From the NCBI RefSeq assembly GCF_014205295.1, contig NZ_JACHNF010000001.1:1240001-1304000 (forward strand): a DNA stretch of 64,000 bases. Reading direction: 5' to 3'. Position numbers and translations under genes: made by a program. The notes beneath the pieces are model-generated. The model was not told where the DNA came from. It ran no database searches and saw nothing but the letters and a program-made list of their open reading frames with translations. The stretch is from Kribbella solani. GTDB taxonomy: Bacteria > Actinomycetota > Actinomycetes > Propionibacteriales > Kribbellaceae. This document shows positions 49,477-58,325 of the stretch, piece by piece (within the stretch, counting starts at the first letter, position 1; every line of letters begins with the position of its first letter).

Positions 49477-50372
49477 AAGACGCCGACACCAGTGCACAGT
49501 TCATTGCAGAGTTCAAGAATGCTCTGTACGACACCGTGGTGAGATGCCTCTTTGACCCGCGCTATCGATGGCACCGCGCGCATCGCGACAGCATTGACCT
49601 GGCTCCGATCTTTGCCCTCGAACAGTCGCTGATGGCCCAACAGCCCGGCCTTGCCGAAACCGCCGTGGTCGCGGCGGCGGTCGAGCTCCTCGAGGAGTTC
49701 TCAAGGCCGTACGCTGCCGAGCAGCTTCGGACCCGCTGCCTGTCAGCGGCTGGCGAAGGGGGCGGGAGTATTGAGTGCAAGCCAGTCGGCTTACAAGGCC
49801 CACCGACGCCACCGGGTGTCGCCAAGACACTCGTACTCGGCACCTACTTTCCTGGACCGGTGTCGTTCGTCAGAGATCAGCTCCGCAGGCCATGGAATCC
49901 CAGACGGAAGCTGAAGAGCGGCGAGAATCTCAGCTACATCGAGCGCACCTGGTTGGCTATGGAGCTTCTGAACGGGGATGGTTCCTATGCCTTCACCGCG
50001 CTGGGCCAGGCACGGCGCGAGCTCCGGAACCCGGCTGAGCGGTTGATGCGACTCCTCGACGATGTGGATCGCGTGCTTCTGATCCTCGACAGCGGGACCG
50101 GTGTGGCCTTCGAGCTGGGCATCATCTGCGCCCATCCCGAGTGGATGGCGAAAACTGTCGTCCTGCATGACGGCCAGGAGAAGGTCAGCCAAATGATCGA
50201 GCTGGGCGCGCTGACGTTGGACGCGCTGCCGGTGGTGCGGTTTCGTACCCAGCAGGAGTTCGAGGGAGTACTTCGCCGGCTCAGTCAGTCGTGGAAGGGG
50301 CGCATGGGTCGGGGGGACCTTGCGGATCTGTCCAATCACATGCACGACGCACGCCTGGAGCCGTTGCGATGA
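49473..50372 (+). CDS. uncharacterised protein with nucleoside-deoxyribosyltransferase-like motif
   Basis: A 299-residue protein that I do not firmly recognise. Residues about 190-245 read VDRVLLILDSGTGVAFELGI followed by AHPEWMAKTVVLHD. The pattern of a hydrophobic strand, an Asp, GT and then FELG resembles nucleoside 2-deoxyribosyltransferases and related NDT/TIR-like folds, where the Glu is catalytic. The first 130 residues are helical with no clear match. GTG 49473 overlaps the P450 stop and ATG 50369 overlaps its own stop. A TTA codon lies at 49791-49793. An N-glycosidase or nucleotide-binding role is possible. Confidence 0.6.
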   Translation: MKDADTSAQFIAEFKNALYDTVVRCLFDPRYRWHRAHRDSIDLAPIFALEQSLMAQQPGLAETAVVAAAVELLEEFSRPYAAEQLRTRCLSAAGEGGGSIECKPVGLQGPPTPPGVAKTLVLGTYFPGPVSFVRDQLRRPWNPRRKLKSGENLSYIERTWLAMELLNGDGSYAFTALGQARRELRNPAERLMRLLDDVDRVLLILDSGTGVAFELGIICAHPEWMAKTVVLHDGQEKVSQMIELGALTLDALPVVRFRTQQEFEGVLRRLSQSWKGRMGRGDLADLSNHMHDARLEPLR

Positions 50373-50434
50373 ATCAGACGGCAGAGCCCGTGCGGATCCG
50401 CGAACAGGCCACGGCGATTCGGCAAGCCCGGTGA
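50369..50434 (+). CDS. possible 21-residue peptide gene
   Basis: The frame encodes MNQTAEPVRIREQATAIRQA followed by R and a stop. The ATG overlaps the preceding stop as ATGA, its TGA overlaps the next GTG as GTGA, and TGGAG lies eight bases upstream. The same overlap style joins other genes of the cluster. The peptide is basic, with four arginines, and has no cysteine or signal. It could be a precursor or scaffold peptide, or merely a coupling ORF that carries ribosomes from one gene to the next. Confidence 0.4.
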   Translation: MNQTAEPVRIREQATAIRQAR

Positions 50435-51408
50435 AGCGCGGAATGGTGTCCGGCCTGCGTTGCGTTCGTCGGGATTGCCAGGGTCCGCTCAAGCTCCTGG
50501 CCTCGGAGGAGAATTCTGCTGCCGACGTTCTGACCGGTGAAGCTCGCTGCACCGCTTGCTCGACCAGCTACCCGATTCGTGACGGGGTGCTGGTCCTGAA
50601 GATGGATGAGGCGGCGCGGACGGTCGACGGGTGGGAGGAATCCCTCGGGCTCACATCGCCTAGCGCTGCCTACCGACAGCGCTACCTAGATGCTCACTAT
50701 CGAGACCAGCTGGATGATGTGTCGCCTACGTTGAAAGAGTGGTCGACCTGGGAGCAGGCACACGGCCTGCGCGCGGTGGTCAAGCGATTGCTCGCGCAAC
50801 TCAAGCCCCACCGAGCCCTGGAGATCGGCTGCGGTGTCGGTGGAACGACGGCGGTGCTCGGCGACTTGGCCGACATCGCCATCGGTGTGGATCTCTCCTT
50901 CGAGTTGGCCTTGACCGCCCGCCGGATCTTGCTCGGCGTTCCCACCCCGATGACCGGGTACGACGTGGTGGATGTCGGTGCCCGCACCATCTGGCGGCCC
51001 CTTCCGGCCCCGCGGGCTGATCGACCGATCGAAGTCCTGGTCGCCGACGCCACCTCGTTGCCCTTCGGACCTGATTTCGACTTGGTGATCTGTCTGAATG
51101 TCCTTGATGCCTCGAGTCATCCACGGCGGCTGCTGGCCGAGATCAGCCGAGTGCTCCAGCCGGGTGGAGTGCTCGTGCTGGCATCGCCATTTCACTGGCG
51201 TGAAGAGCACACCGCACCGACCGAAATGATCGGCGCCGAAGCTGGCTCGAGTCCCGGGGAGGCCGTGGTCGAGGAGCTGCACAAGACGAGGCTCGTGGTC
51301 GAACAAGTTGTGGAGTCGGTGCCCTGGATGCTGCGGGATCACACCAATTGTGTGCGCGTTTTCGCGACCACGGTCATCGTGGCAAGGAGTCGCGATGAAC
51401 TTCGGTGA
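50431..51408 (+). CDS. SAM-dependent methyltransferase with N-terminal zinc ribbon
   Basis: About 325 residues. The N-terminal Trm112-like zinc ribbon uses Cys11, Cys16, Cys40 and Cys43 (LRCVRRDCQG, RCTACSTSYPIRDG). The class I methyltransferase domain has the SAM motif ALEIGCGVGGTTAVLG (129-144), an acidic motif II strand AIGVDLS, and the motif IV/post-I region EVLVADATSLPFGPDFDLVI. Starts at GTG 50431 or ATG 50443 are both possible; the GTG overlaps the small ORF. It overlaps the aminotransferase gene by 14 bases. The acceptor atom is not evident. Confidence 0.85.
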   Translation: MKRGMVSGLRCVRRDCQGPLKLLASEENSAADVLTGEARCTACSTSYPIRDGVLVLKMDEAARTVDGWEESLGLTSPSAAYRQRYLDAHYRDQLDDVSPTLKEWSTWEQAHGLRAVVKRLLAQLKPHRALEIGCGVGGTTAVLGDLADIAIGVDLSFELALTARRILLGVPTPMTGYDVVDVGARTIWRPLPAPRADRPIEVLVADATSLPFGPDFDLVICLNVLDASSHPRRLLAEISRVLQPGGVLVLASPFHWREEHTAPTEMIGAEAGSSPGEAVVEELHKTRLVVEQVVESVPWMLRDHTNCVRVFATTVIVARSRDELR

Positions 51409-52507
51409 CGAGGCACGTGATCGATCGACAGCCAAGGACGACCTCAGTAGTGCTTGGTATGCCAGAGAGCCTGCCTTCGGGAGCAACTTCGCGATCAGAC
51501 TCTCACTCAGCGAATCGGTCGCGGGGGCGTCCCAGGACGTCGAGGAGGCATTGACCGAGCAGATCGGCCGCGTCAACCTCTATCCCGATCTGGCCGGCGA
51601 ACCCCTGAACGGCCTCATCGCCGATCACTTCGGGCTTCCCGGTTCGGCCGTACTCGTGACCAACGGCAGTGATGAAGCTCTACTGCTGTCGGCGCTGGCG
51701 GCCGTCGGCACCGGGGACCGGGTCCTGTTGCCCGAGCGTACCTACACCGGCTTCAGATACGTTGCCGAGGCCGTCCGGGCGGTGGTTGCCGAAGGCCCCT
51801 GTGGGATCGATGGATTGGACGTCGAGCAGTTTCTGGCCATGATGCCGGGCGCGAAACTTGCCTTCATCGCAAATCCACACAACCCGACTGGCCTCCGACT
51901 GCCGAATGGTGCGATACAAGAGCTCTGCCGGACCGCGGCAAGGGTCGGTTGCCACCTGGTGGTCGACGAAGCGTACGCCGAGTTCGCTGGGCCGGAGTTC
52001 GAATCCGCGCTGGCCCACCTGGACAACGGCGAGACAGCGGTCGTCCGCACTTTCTCGAAGGCCCACGGACTCGCCGGTATCCGATGTGGCTACCTGCTCG
52101 CGACCGGTGCCCGGATGGAGGCAGTCCGGAACGTCCGGCGGGCTGTCCCGTTCAGCGTGAGCCGGTTCGCGCTAGCGGCGGCGTCCGCGGCGATCGGCGA
52201 CTCGGTACGGCTGACGGAAGCTGTCGCAGATACCGCGGCCCACCGTGAGCAGGTCGTCAGGGATCTCCGCGGCGAAGGCATCGAGGTGGTGGACTCCGTG
52301 ACCAACTTTGTGCTGGCCCACCTTGGACCGGCCACGCAAGCATTGACGGAACGCCTGCACTTTGACCACGGCGTGACCATTCGGGACGCGCGAGCACTGG
52401 GATACCCGGGCTGGGCCCGGATCACCGTTTGTCCACCGGCCGACTGGGCAGCGGTCTTCGAGCTGATTCGGGAGAACTTCTCGACCGGAACACGGATGTG
52501 GGGATGA
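51395..52507 (+). CDS. HisC-like class I/II PLP aminotransferase
   Basis: A 370-residue fold-type-I enzyme closest in form to histidinol-phosphate aminotransferase. NPHNPTG lies at 160-166, the cofactor Asp191 in VVDEAYAEF, and the Schiff-base Lys222 in TFSKAHGLAGIRCGYLLA. Relatives also act on aromatic or other amino acids, so it likely makes a non-standard amino acid for the cluster rather than histidine. AAGGAG precedes ATG 51395, inside the end of the methyltransferase gene. The next gene starts one base after its stop. Confidence 0.9.
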   Translation: MNFGDEARDRSTAKDDLSSAWYAREPAFGSNFAIRLSLSESVAGASQDVEEALTEQIGRVNLYPDLAGEPLNGLIADHFGLPGSAVLVTNGSDEALLLSALAAVGTGDRVLLPERTYTGFRYVAEAVRAVVAEGPCGIDGLDVEQFLAMMPGAKLAFIANPHNPTGLRLPNGAIQELCRTAARVGCHLVVDEAYAEFAGPEFESALAHLDNGETAVVRTFSKAHGLAGIRCGYLLATGARMEAVRNVRRAVPFSVSRFALAAASAAIGDSVRLTEAVADTAAHREQVVRDLRGEGIEVVDSVTNFVLAHLGPATQALTERLHFDHGVTIRDARALGYPGWARITVCPPADWAAVFELIRENFSTGTRMWG

Positions 52508-52508
52508 G

Positions 52509-53603
52509 ATGGCGAACGATCGCGTGGTCGACAACGGGCTTGAAGGAGTCATGGTCTGCTCGACCGGGCTGAGTCACTACGACGGCATCGGGGGCACTTT
52601 CGTCCTCCGGGGCGGCCTGGACATCGCCAAGGCTGCGACGATGCCCTTCGAAACGATCCTCGGGCTGCTGTGGCATGGCACGCCGGTCGATAGGCCTGAC
52701 CCGTCAGTGGCGGTCCGATTGGCTGATGATCGACAACTTTCACTCGCAACCGTTGGCCTGTTGGAAGCGTTCGCGAGCACCGGCGGCGGCATCGATCTGC
52801 TGAAGGCCGCGCTGGCCGTAGAAGCTCTCGACAAGTCCAGTTCCCGCACGCTCGACGTCAACGGCGCTTATCAACTCACGGCGGCTATTCCAGTCATCGT
52901 GGCCCAGATCGGGCGACTGGGCGAGGGCAGGCCGGCGGTTCCGCCTCGAGGCGATCTAGGGCAGGCCGCCAACTTTCTCTACATGCTTGCCGGGCAGGCT
53001 CCGACAGCCGCGCAACTGCGGTGCCTGGAGACGTATCTGGTGGTGATGGCCGACCATGGCCTGAATCCATCGACCTTCGCGGCCTGCGTCACAGCCTCGG
53101 CCGGCAGCGACCTGTGCTCGGCGGTCGTCTCGGCTATCGGGACGCTCAAGGGACAGGCTCACGGAGGCGCGGTCCTCGATGCATGGGAACTGGTTGGACA
53201 GGCGGAGCGTCAGGGCGCGGAGGCTGCAGTTGCCAAGCGGCTGGCCGCGGGCGAACACCTGCCTGGGTTCGGCCACCGTGAGTACCGGACCTACGACCCG
53301 CGGGCGGTGATCTTCCGCGAGCTGTGCCGGCTGCACAACGAGCGCTTCTTCATTGCGGCTCAGGCGGTCGAGCAGACAGCGCTGGAGCACCTGGCGACGG
53401 TCGCCCCGCACCGAACTCTGTCAGTCAATGTGGACTTCTACGCCGGAGGAGTGCTCGAGTCCGCTGGGGTGCCGCCAGGACTCTTCTCGAGTTGCTTCGC
53501 GATGGCCAGAGTGGCCGGATGGTGTGCGCACGCTCTCGAGTACGTCGAATCGGGCGGTCGGCTGATCAGTCCGACCTCACAATGGCTGGGAGACCTCGGA
53601 TGA
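52509..53603 (+). CDS. citrate synthase family enzyme
   Basis: A 364-residue citrate/methylcitrate-synthase homologue. The catalytic residues line up: His218 in GTLKGQAHGG, His256 in LPGFGHREYR, and Asp309 in SVNVDFYAGG; MADHGLNPSTF is also typical. It should therefore join an acyl-CoA to a 2-keto acid. As part of a natural-product operon it probably builds a carboxylated precursor, possibly one that the HisC-like enzyme later aminates. The final residues overlap the O-methyltransferase start as ATGA. Sequence divergence in the N-terminal domain suggests a substrate other than oxaloacetate. Confidence 0.88.
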   Translation: MANDRVVDNGLEGVMVCSTGLSHYDGIGGTFVLRGGLDIAKAATMPFETILGLLWHGTPVDRPDPSVAVRLADDRQLSLATVGLLEAFASTGGGIDLLKAALAVEALDKSSSRTLDVNGAYQLTAAIPVIVAQIGRLGEGRPAVPPRGDLGQAANFLYMLAGQAPTAAQLRCLETYLVVMADHGLNPSTFAACVTASAGSDLCSAVVSAIGTLKGQAHGGAVLDAWELVGQAERQGAEAAVAKRLAAGEHLPGFGHREYRTYDPRAVIFRELCRLHNERFFIAAQAVEQTALEHLATVAPHRTLSVNVDFYAGGVLESAGVPPGLFSSCFAMARVAGWCAHALEYVESGGRLISPTSQWLGDLG

Positions 53604-54634
53604 CCGCGCCGGACTGGAACGACTGGCCCGAACTCAGGCGCCCAGGATTCGACACGTCGTACAACATCATGCTCTTCCACCTGGTCCCCGCTATCGCCCG
53701 GGCGGGGATCGAGACCGGGATCCTGGAGGCGTTGAACCTGGCCCCACGGACCGCGTCCGAGTTGTCGTCGTCACTGGCCCTTGATTCTCAGGCTGTCGAG
53801 ATGTTCCTCTCCGCGGCAGAAAGCATCGACCTCTGCCGGCCGACTGGGGACTGTTGGAGCCTCGGCAGCCTCGGGCGACTCTTCAGTCAGGATCACCCGA
53901 GTGAGTCGGCCACAGCCCTCACCGCCTACGCGGAACCGTGGCATTGGGCCAACTCACAGCTCTGGCAGGAAGCGGCTCAGTCGATGCGGACCGGCCAGGA
54001 CGCGTTCCGGCTCATCCATGGGCGGGGGTTGTTCGAAACCCTGGCCGCCGAGCCGACCTTGCGTCGTTCGTTCGACGCCTATACCGACAACCGCACGGAG
54101 CACTCCCTCGCGGACGTGGTGGCCGGACTGGATCTTAAGGCAGGAGAGACGCTCGTCGACGTTGGAGGCGGCTACAGCCGTCTCGCTGCGCACGCCGTCG
54201 AAAAGTACGGCGTCGGGGCGTTCGTCTTCGACACTCCTGAGGTGGTTCGGGAGGCAGTCTCACGGACTGGCGACAAGAGCCAGGCCCAGTTCGTCGGAGG
54301 CGACTTCTTCGTCGACGATCTTCCTGCCGGGGACGTGTACACCCTGAAAGAGGTTGTCCACAACTGGAACGATGAGCAGGCCGTGGCCTTGTTGCGCAAC
54401 GTCGGCAGGGCGATGCCGGTAGGCTCCAGGATCGCGATCGTCGAGCAATTTCGATCGGCCGCCAGCGGCCATCGCAACGCTCTGCTCAGCTTCGGCATGT
54501 TCCTTGCCTTCGGGGGACGCCAGCGCACCAGCGAGCAGTTGGACACGCTCCTCGCGGCTGCCGGATTCGAGCCGTCCCGCGCCGTCGGAATTCGGCACAG
54601 CACGTTCGATGTACTGATCGCCCGGAAATTGTGA
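53600..54634 (+). CDS. O-methyltransferase (plant-caffeate/hydroxyindole type)
   Basis: A 344-residue protein with the Methyltransf_2 organisation. An N-terminal winged-helix dimerisation domain (TGILEALNLAPRTASELSSS) is followed by a SAM fold with LVDVGGGYSRLAAHAVEKYG (185-204) and GGDFFVDDLPAGDVYTLKEV. VVHNWNDEQ contains the His that acts as base in O-methyltransferases of this class. It likely methylates a hydroxyl or carboxyl of the product. It follows the citrate-synthase gene with a 4-bp overlap and is 43 bases from the condensation-protein gene. Confidence 0.9.
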   Translation: MTAPDWNDWPELRRPGFDTSYNIMLFHLVPAIARAGIETGILEALNLAPRTASELSSSLALDSQAVEMFLSAAESIDLCRPTGDCWSLGSLGRLFSQDHPSESATALTAYAEPWHWANSQLWQEAAQSMRTGQDAFRLIHGRGLFETLAAEPTLRRSFDAYTDNRTEHSLADVVAGLDLKAGETLVDVGGGYSRLAAHAVEKYGVGAFVFDTPEVVREAVSRTGDKSQAQFVGGDFFVDDLPAGDVYTLKEVVHNWNDEQAVALLRNVGRAMPVGSRIAIVEQFRSAASGHRNALLSFGMFLAFGGRQRTSEQLDTLLAAAGFEPSRAVGIRHSTFDVLIARKL

Positions 54635-54677
54635 GCTGTCGGTGGATGCCTTCCGACGGTCGAACGAAAGGAGCGCG

Positions 54678-55988
54678 ATGTCGCTGAGTCTGTCATTGCC
54701 GTGTGACACCTGGTGCCAGCGGGTGACGCCCCAGCAGGAACGCCGCCTGATTCACCAGCAGGCCGACCTGGACAAGCTGGGCAGACATCGACCGTTCTAC
54801 TCAGCCACGATCTTCCGCTATCAGTCGCCCCTCGATCGTGACCGGCTGCAGTCCGCGCTGGCGGAGCTGGTTCGTCACCATGAGGCCTTGCGCTACGTCT
54901 TCCATTCACATGACGGAGAGTGGTTCGTGACCTCGGTTCCCGAGGTCGAGGTGGACGTCTTCGAGCTCGTGCCGGATGCCCCGCTGGACGATCCCGACGA
55001 CAGTTGGCTGCAGAACTACGCCGACTTCGGACCGGGTCGACCGGATCACATCGCTGCCGGCGTCGTGGACATCGGTGCCGGCAGTGCGATCGTTCTGCTC
55101 GCGGATCACCTGGTTATCGACGCTCAGTCGTGGTCTTTACTGCTGGCGGATCTCGGATCGCTCTACCGCGGTGACGGCGGCGACCTCGGTCCGGTGGACA
55201 CGTCAGCACGGGATGCCTTGGACAAGGTCAGGACGGCCTATCAGAAGGCGACCATTCCAGCCTCGTGGCAGCCGGTGGTCGAGGAGATGTCGCGGACTAC
55301 TCCGTTCGGGTGGGTCGATCTGCCGACCCTAGTCGGATTTGACACTCCCAAATCCGACGCAACCAAAGTCGCCCGGGCGATCGATCTCACCGACGCGGGC
55401 CTGGAGCAGGTATGCCATGCCATGCGGCGAACCCGCTTCAGTTTGCTCCTCGCGGCGGTGTACGGAGCGATCTCTCGTACCGTGCCAGGGGAGCCGTCGT
55501 TCCTCTATGTGTATCCCTCGTTCAGGGAAGGCCTCCGGCTCGGGAACGCGATGGGCTGGTTCACCGGGCAAGCTCTGCTACGCGTATCCGAGGAAGACTC
55601 CCCGGAACGGCGCTGGGCAGCCGCGCAAGCCGACTCCATCGGCGCGTCGATCAATCGCTGGGCAGTCACGGAGCGCATCAACGAGGTCGTCGACGTCAGC
55701 CGCCGGTTCGCCGCAAGGCCGAGCCTGTCGGTCGGAATGGACACCGGCGGCCGGGACCTTGACCTCGGTTTGCCTCAGTCGGAAGTCGCGTCCGCGGAGC
55801 GAGTCGGCGTGCAGACCCGGGGGCGGATCGCGGTTGAGTTCACTCAAGAGCGCGACCAGCTGGAGTGCGCGGTGAGCTACGAGCCGGTGCGGTTCGCTGC
55901 CGAGACGGTGGAGCTCCTGGTACAGGAAATCGTCGACGAACTACTGATCCTGGTCCGGCTCCCCGAACGAGAGCAGGTCGCGCCGTGA
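54678..55988 (+). CDS. stand-alone NRPS condensation-domain protein
   Basis: A 436-residue protein of the chloramphenicol-acetyltransferase-like fold. The active-site motif, HHxxxDG in standard condensation domains, reads DHLVIDAQS (143-151): the second (catalytic) His144 and Asp148 remain, but the first His is Asp and the Gly is Ala. Later motifs (FLYVYPSFREGLRLGNAMGW) match the YP-type region. It likely makes an amide or ester from a carrier-bound acyl group. AAAGGAG precedes ATG 54678. A TTA codon lies at 55137-55139. The next gene overlaps its stop as GTGA. Confidence 0.85.
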   Translation: MSLSLSLPCDTWCQRVTPQQERRLIHQQADLDKLGRHRPFYSATIFRYQSPLDRDRLQSALAELVRHHEALRYVFHSHDGEWFVTSVPEVEVDVFELVPDAPLDDPDDSWLQNYADFGPGRPDHIAAGVVDIGAGSAIVLLADHLVIDAQSWSLLLADLGSLYRGDGGDLGPVDTSARDALDKVRTAYQKATIPASWQPVVEEMSRTTPFGWVDLPTLVGFDTPKSDATKVARAIDLTDAGLEQVCHAMRRTRFSLLLAAVYGAISRTVPGEPSFLYVYPSFREGLRLGNAMGWFTGQALLRVSEEDSPERRWAAAQADSIGASINRWAVTERINEVVDVSRRFAARPSLSVGMDTGGRDLDLGLPQSEVASAERVGVQTRGRIAVEFTQERDQLECAVSYEPVRFAAETVELLVQEIVDELLILVRLPEREQVAP

Positions 55989-56707
55989 ACAGAGCGAGAG
56001 GTGAGATCTTCAAGCCGCTGTACGACGCCAATTCGATGGCTACGACCGATGTCAGCCGCGGTTGGTCACATCAGCTGGTCGCTTTTACCAAGGCCCATGG
56101 CCTGGACGCCATTTGCCACCGAGTACTGGACGATCCCGAACTGCTTGCCGAAGTCGCGGCACGGTCATACCGGCACCAGAACGGGTTCGACAAGATCATC
56201 CTCTTCGAGGACGCGGCAGGTGCCCTGATCAAGCTCGACGTTTGGTGGGGAGACAACACCGGCTGGGGTGAGATACACAACCACCGTTTCGACTTTTCGT
56301 CGATCGTGCTGCACGGGACGCTGCGCACTCGCCACTATCTGCGGACCGAGCCAGGCGACGGGGAGGGCGTCCGGATCGCGAGGATGGTCGTGCCGCGGCA
56401 AGGCGACCAGATCGACAGTGTTGATGGCGGGATGGTGCTGGGATGGGAGGGGGAACAGACGGCCGGGTCGTACTACGACATGGACTGCAGGCTGTTCCAT
56501 CAGGTGAGCGGCGCGCCTGACGAGCTGACCGTGACATTCGTGGCCCAAGGCCAGGCACGAAGGAACTATTCCGAGGTCGTCACCGAGCTGACGGCGTACC
56601 AGGACGTGCCTTATTTCACCCCGGCTGAGCTGGCGGCGAAGCTGCGGCGGCTCGCCGACTTGCGCAAGCCGGCGGTCGAGGGGCCGGCCGGCGAGAACCC
56701 ACTGTGA
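55985..56707 (+). CDS. cupin-type putative metalloenzyme
   Basis: A 240-residue protein. The motif WGDNTGWGEIHNHRFDFSSI carries His98 and His100, followed by His110 (VLHG) and His172 (CRLFHQV), which fits the metal-binding histidines of a double-stranded beta-helix such as cysteine-dioxygenase-like cupins. The family match is not certain. A non-heme iron oxygenase or an epimerase-like function would suit the cluster. GTG 55985 overlaps the condensation-protein stop. Confidence 0.65.
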   Translation: MNRARGEIFKPLYDANSMATTDVSRGWSHQLVAFTKAHGLDAICHRVLDDPELLAEVAARSYRHQNGFDKIILFEDAAGALIKLDVWWGDNTGWGEIHNHRFDFSSIVLHGTLRTRHYLRTEPGDGEGVRIARMVVPRQGDQIDSVDGGMVLGWEGEQTAGSYYDMDCRLFHQVSGAPDELTVTFVAQGQARRNYSEVVTELTAYQDVPYFTPAELAAKLRRLADLRKPAVEGPAGENPL

Positions 56708-56749
56708 GATATACAGGACTGGCTGTAGTTGCGACTCGGTGGAGAAGTG

Positions 56750-58027
56750 ATGACCGAAGAGACTGATTCGTCCAGGGGTAGGCTCACTCGCCTGTTACCC
56801 AGTGGCGGACTGCCGCGGCGGCTCTACTTCCAGACATTGATCTTCTCGCTGGGAGCCGGTCTGACCGCCGGTGGCAACGTCGTCTTCTTCGTAAAGTACT
56901 TGCGGCTGACAGCCGAGCAGATCGGCGTCGGCCTTTCGGTCGCAATGGCGGTCTCGGCCGCGTGCACCCTGCCACTGGGCAAGCTGGTCGATCGGTGGGG
57001 GCCGCGCCGGGTCTGGTTCGGTTGCGCCATCGCGGAGGTCGTCCTGCACCTGCTGTACCCGTTCTCCCAAGCGCTGTGGATGTTCGTCGCGATTCAGGCG
57101 ATCCTGACGGTAGTAACCTCAACGGGCAACTCCGCTCGTTCGGTCTACTCGTACGCGGTGATCTCCGGTCCCACCAGGGTCAAGACTCTGGCTCATTTCC
57201 GCACCGGGTTCAACGTCGGTTTCACCGTCGGCGGGCTCGTTGCTGCCGGCATCCTCCTGTTGCCCTCGGACCGCCTCCTGGTACTGGTGCCGCTGTGCGC
57301 TGCTGCTCTCTTCGTCGTCAACACGGTCTACATCGCGAGGCTGCCGAAGGTCGCGAACGAGACCCGCCGGACGAAGCCGAAATCCGAGGCGCCAGGTCGG
57401 GCGGCGCTGAGAAATGGAAAGTTCGTGCTCTTCTGCCTCCTCAACGGGCTGATCGGTACCCATCAGACAGTCCTGATGGTGATTCTGCCGCTCTGGATAC
57501 TCCGCGGAACCTCTGCGCCGCCGTGGGTCGTTCCGGGAATCCTGATCGTGAACACGGCATTGGTCATCACCAGCCAGGTATGGCTGTCTCGCCTCGCCGA
57601 CACGTTGCGGGGGGCAATTCGTGCCTCGGCCCTGGGGTCTCTGGCTGCAGGCATCGCCTGCGCCCTCCTCGCTCTCACCGGGCACGGGGACGTAGCTGCC
57701 GTGATGCTTCTCCTGATTGTGGGTGTCGTAGGCCTGACCCTGTGCGAGATGTGGCAGTCCGCCGGCGAGTGGGGCTGGTTCCCGCACTTCGCCCCGGCCG
57801 CCCAACGAGGTGAGTACCAAGCTGTCCTGCGCCTTGCGGCGCAAATCCCGATGTTCCTGGCGCCGGTCGCCTTCACCCAGGTCGTGATCGGCGGTGGACG
57901 GGTGGGCTGGATCGCGGTCGCGCTGCTGTACGGCGCCGTGGCGGTCGTGGTTCCGATGCTCGGCCACCGGGTGCGAGCCTGGGATGACGAGGCGTCCGCC
58001 ACGGTCGAGGAAGGAAGCCGGACGTAA
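56750..58027 (+). CDS. MFS transporter of the biosynthetic cluster
   Basis: A 425-residue protein with about 12 hydrophobic segments. Motif A appears as GKLVDRWGPRRVWFGCAIAE, and a mid-protein basic loop (ETRRTKPKSEAPGRAALRNG) divides the halves. ATG 56750 follows GGAGAAG. A TTA codon lies at 56795-56797. It is the only transporter in the cluster and is probably the product exporter and a self-resistance factor. Confidence 0.85.
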   Translation: MTEETDSSRGRLTRLLPSGGLPRRLYFQTLIFSLGAGLTAGGNVVFFVKYLRLTAEQIGVGLSVAMAVSAACTLPLGKLVDRWGPRRVWFGCAIAEVVLHLLYPFSQALWMFVAIQAILTVVTSTGNSARSVYSYAVISGPTRVKTLAHFRTGFNVGFTVGGLVAAGILLLPSDRLLVLVPLCAAALFVVNTVYIARLPKVANETRRTKPKSEAPGRAALRNGKFVLFCLLNGLIGTHQTVLMVILPLWILRGTSAPPWVVPGILIVNTALVITSQVWLSRLADTLRGAIRASALGSLAAGIACALLALTGHGDVAAVMLLLIVGVVGLTLCEMWQSAGEWGWFPHFAPAAQRGEYQAVLRLAAQIPMFLAPVAFTQVVIGGGRVGWIAVALLYGAVAVVVPMLGHRVRAWDDEASATVEEGSRT

Positions 58028-58082
58028 CAGATCGGTCCCGGCCGGACGAAGCCCGAGTTTGTGGCTGTTTCCTACTGCTGAG

Positions 58083-58325
58083 ATGAGACAGATGACTGAG
58101 AGCGAAGTACAGGTGGCGGTCGCCGAGGTCTGGGCCGAGGTGCTCGGAGTAGAGGGAGCATCCGACGCGCGCGACTTCTTCGAGCTGGGCGGCGATTCGC
58201 TGAAGGCCATCGAGTTGCTTTTCGCCCTCGAGCAGCGAGTGGGGGTCGAGGTCGACGCCGGGCAACTGCTGGAGCATCCGTCGCTCGGCGAACTCCAGGA
58301 CTACGTGGCTTCGCAGTCGCGATGA
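58083..58325 (+). CDS. acyl/peptidyl carrier protein
   Basis: An 80-residue carrier protein with the phosphopantetheine site FFELGGDSLKAIEL (Ser39) and the four-helix pattern ending EHPSLGELQDYVAS. The LGGDSL form is typical of peptidyl carriers. An alternative ATG at 58092 is in frame. It needs activation by a phosphopantetheinyl transferase, not found in this window. The stop overlaps the adenylation gene by four bases, which points to a dedicated partnership. Confidence 0.92.
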   Translation: MRQMTESEVQVAVAEVWAEVLGVEGASDARDFFELGGDSLKAIELLFALEQRVGVEVDAGQLLEHPSLGELQDYVASQSR

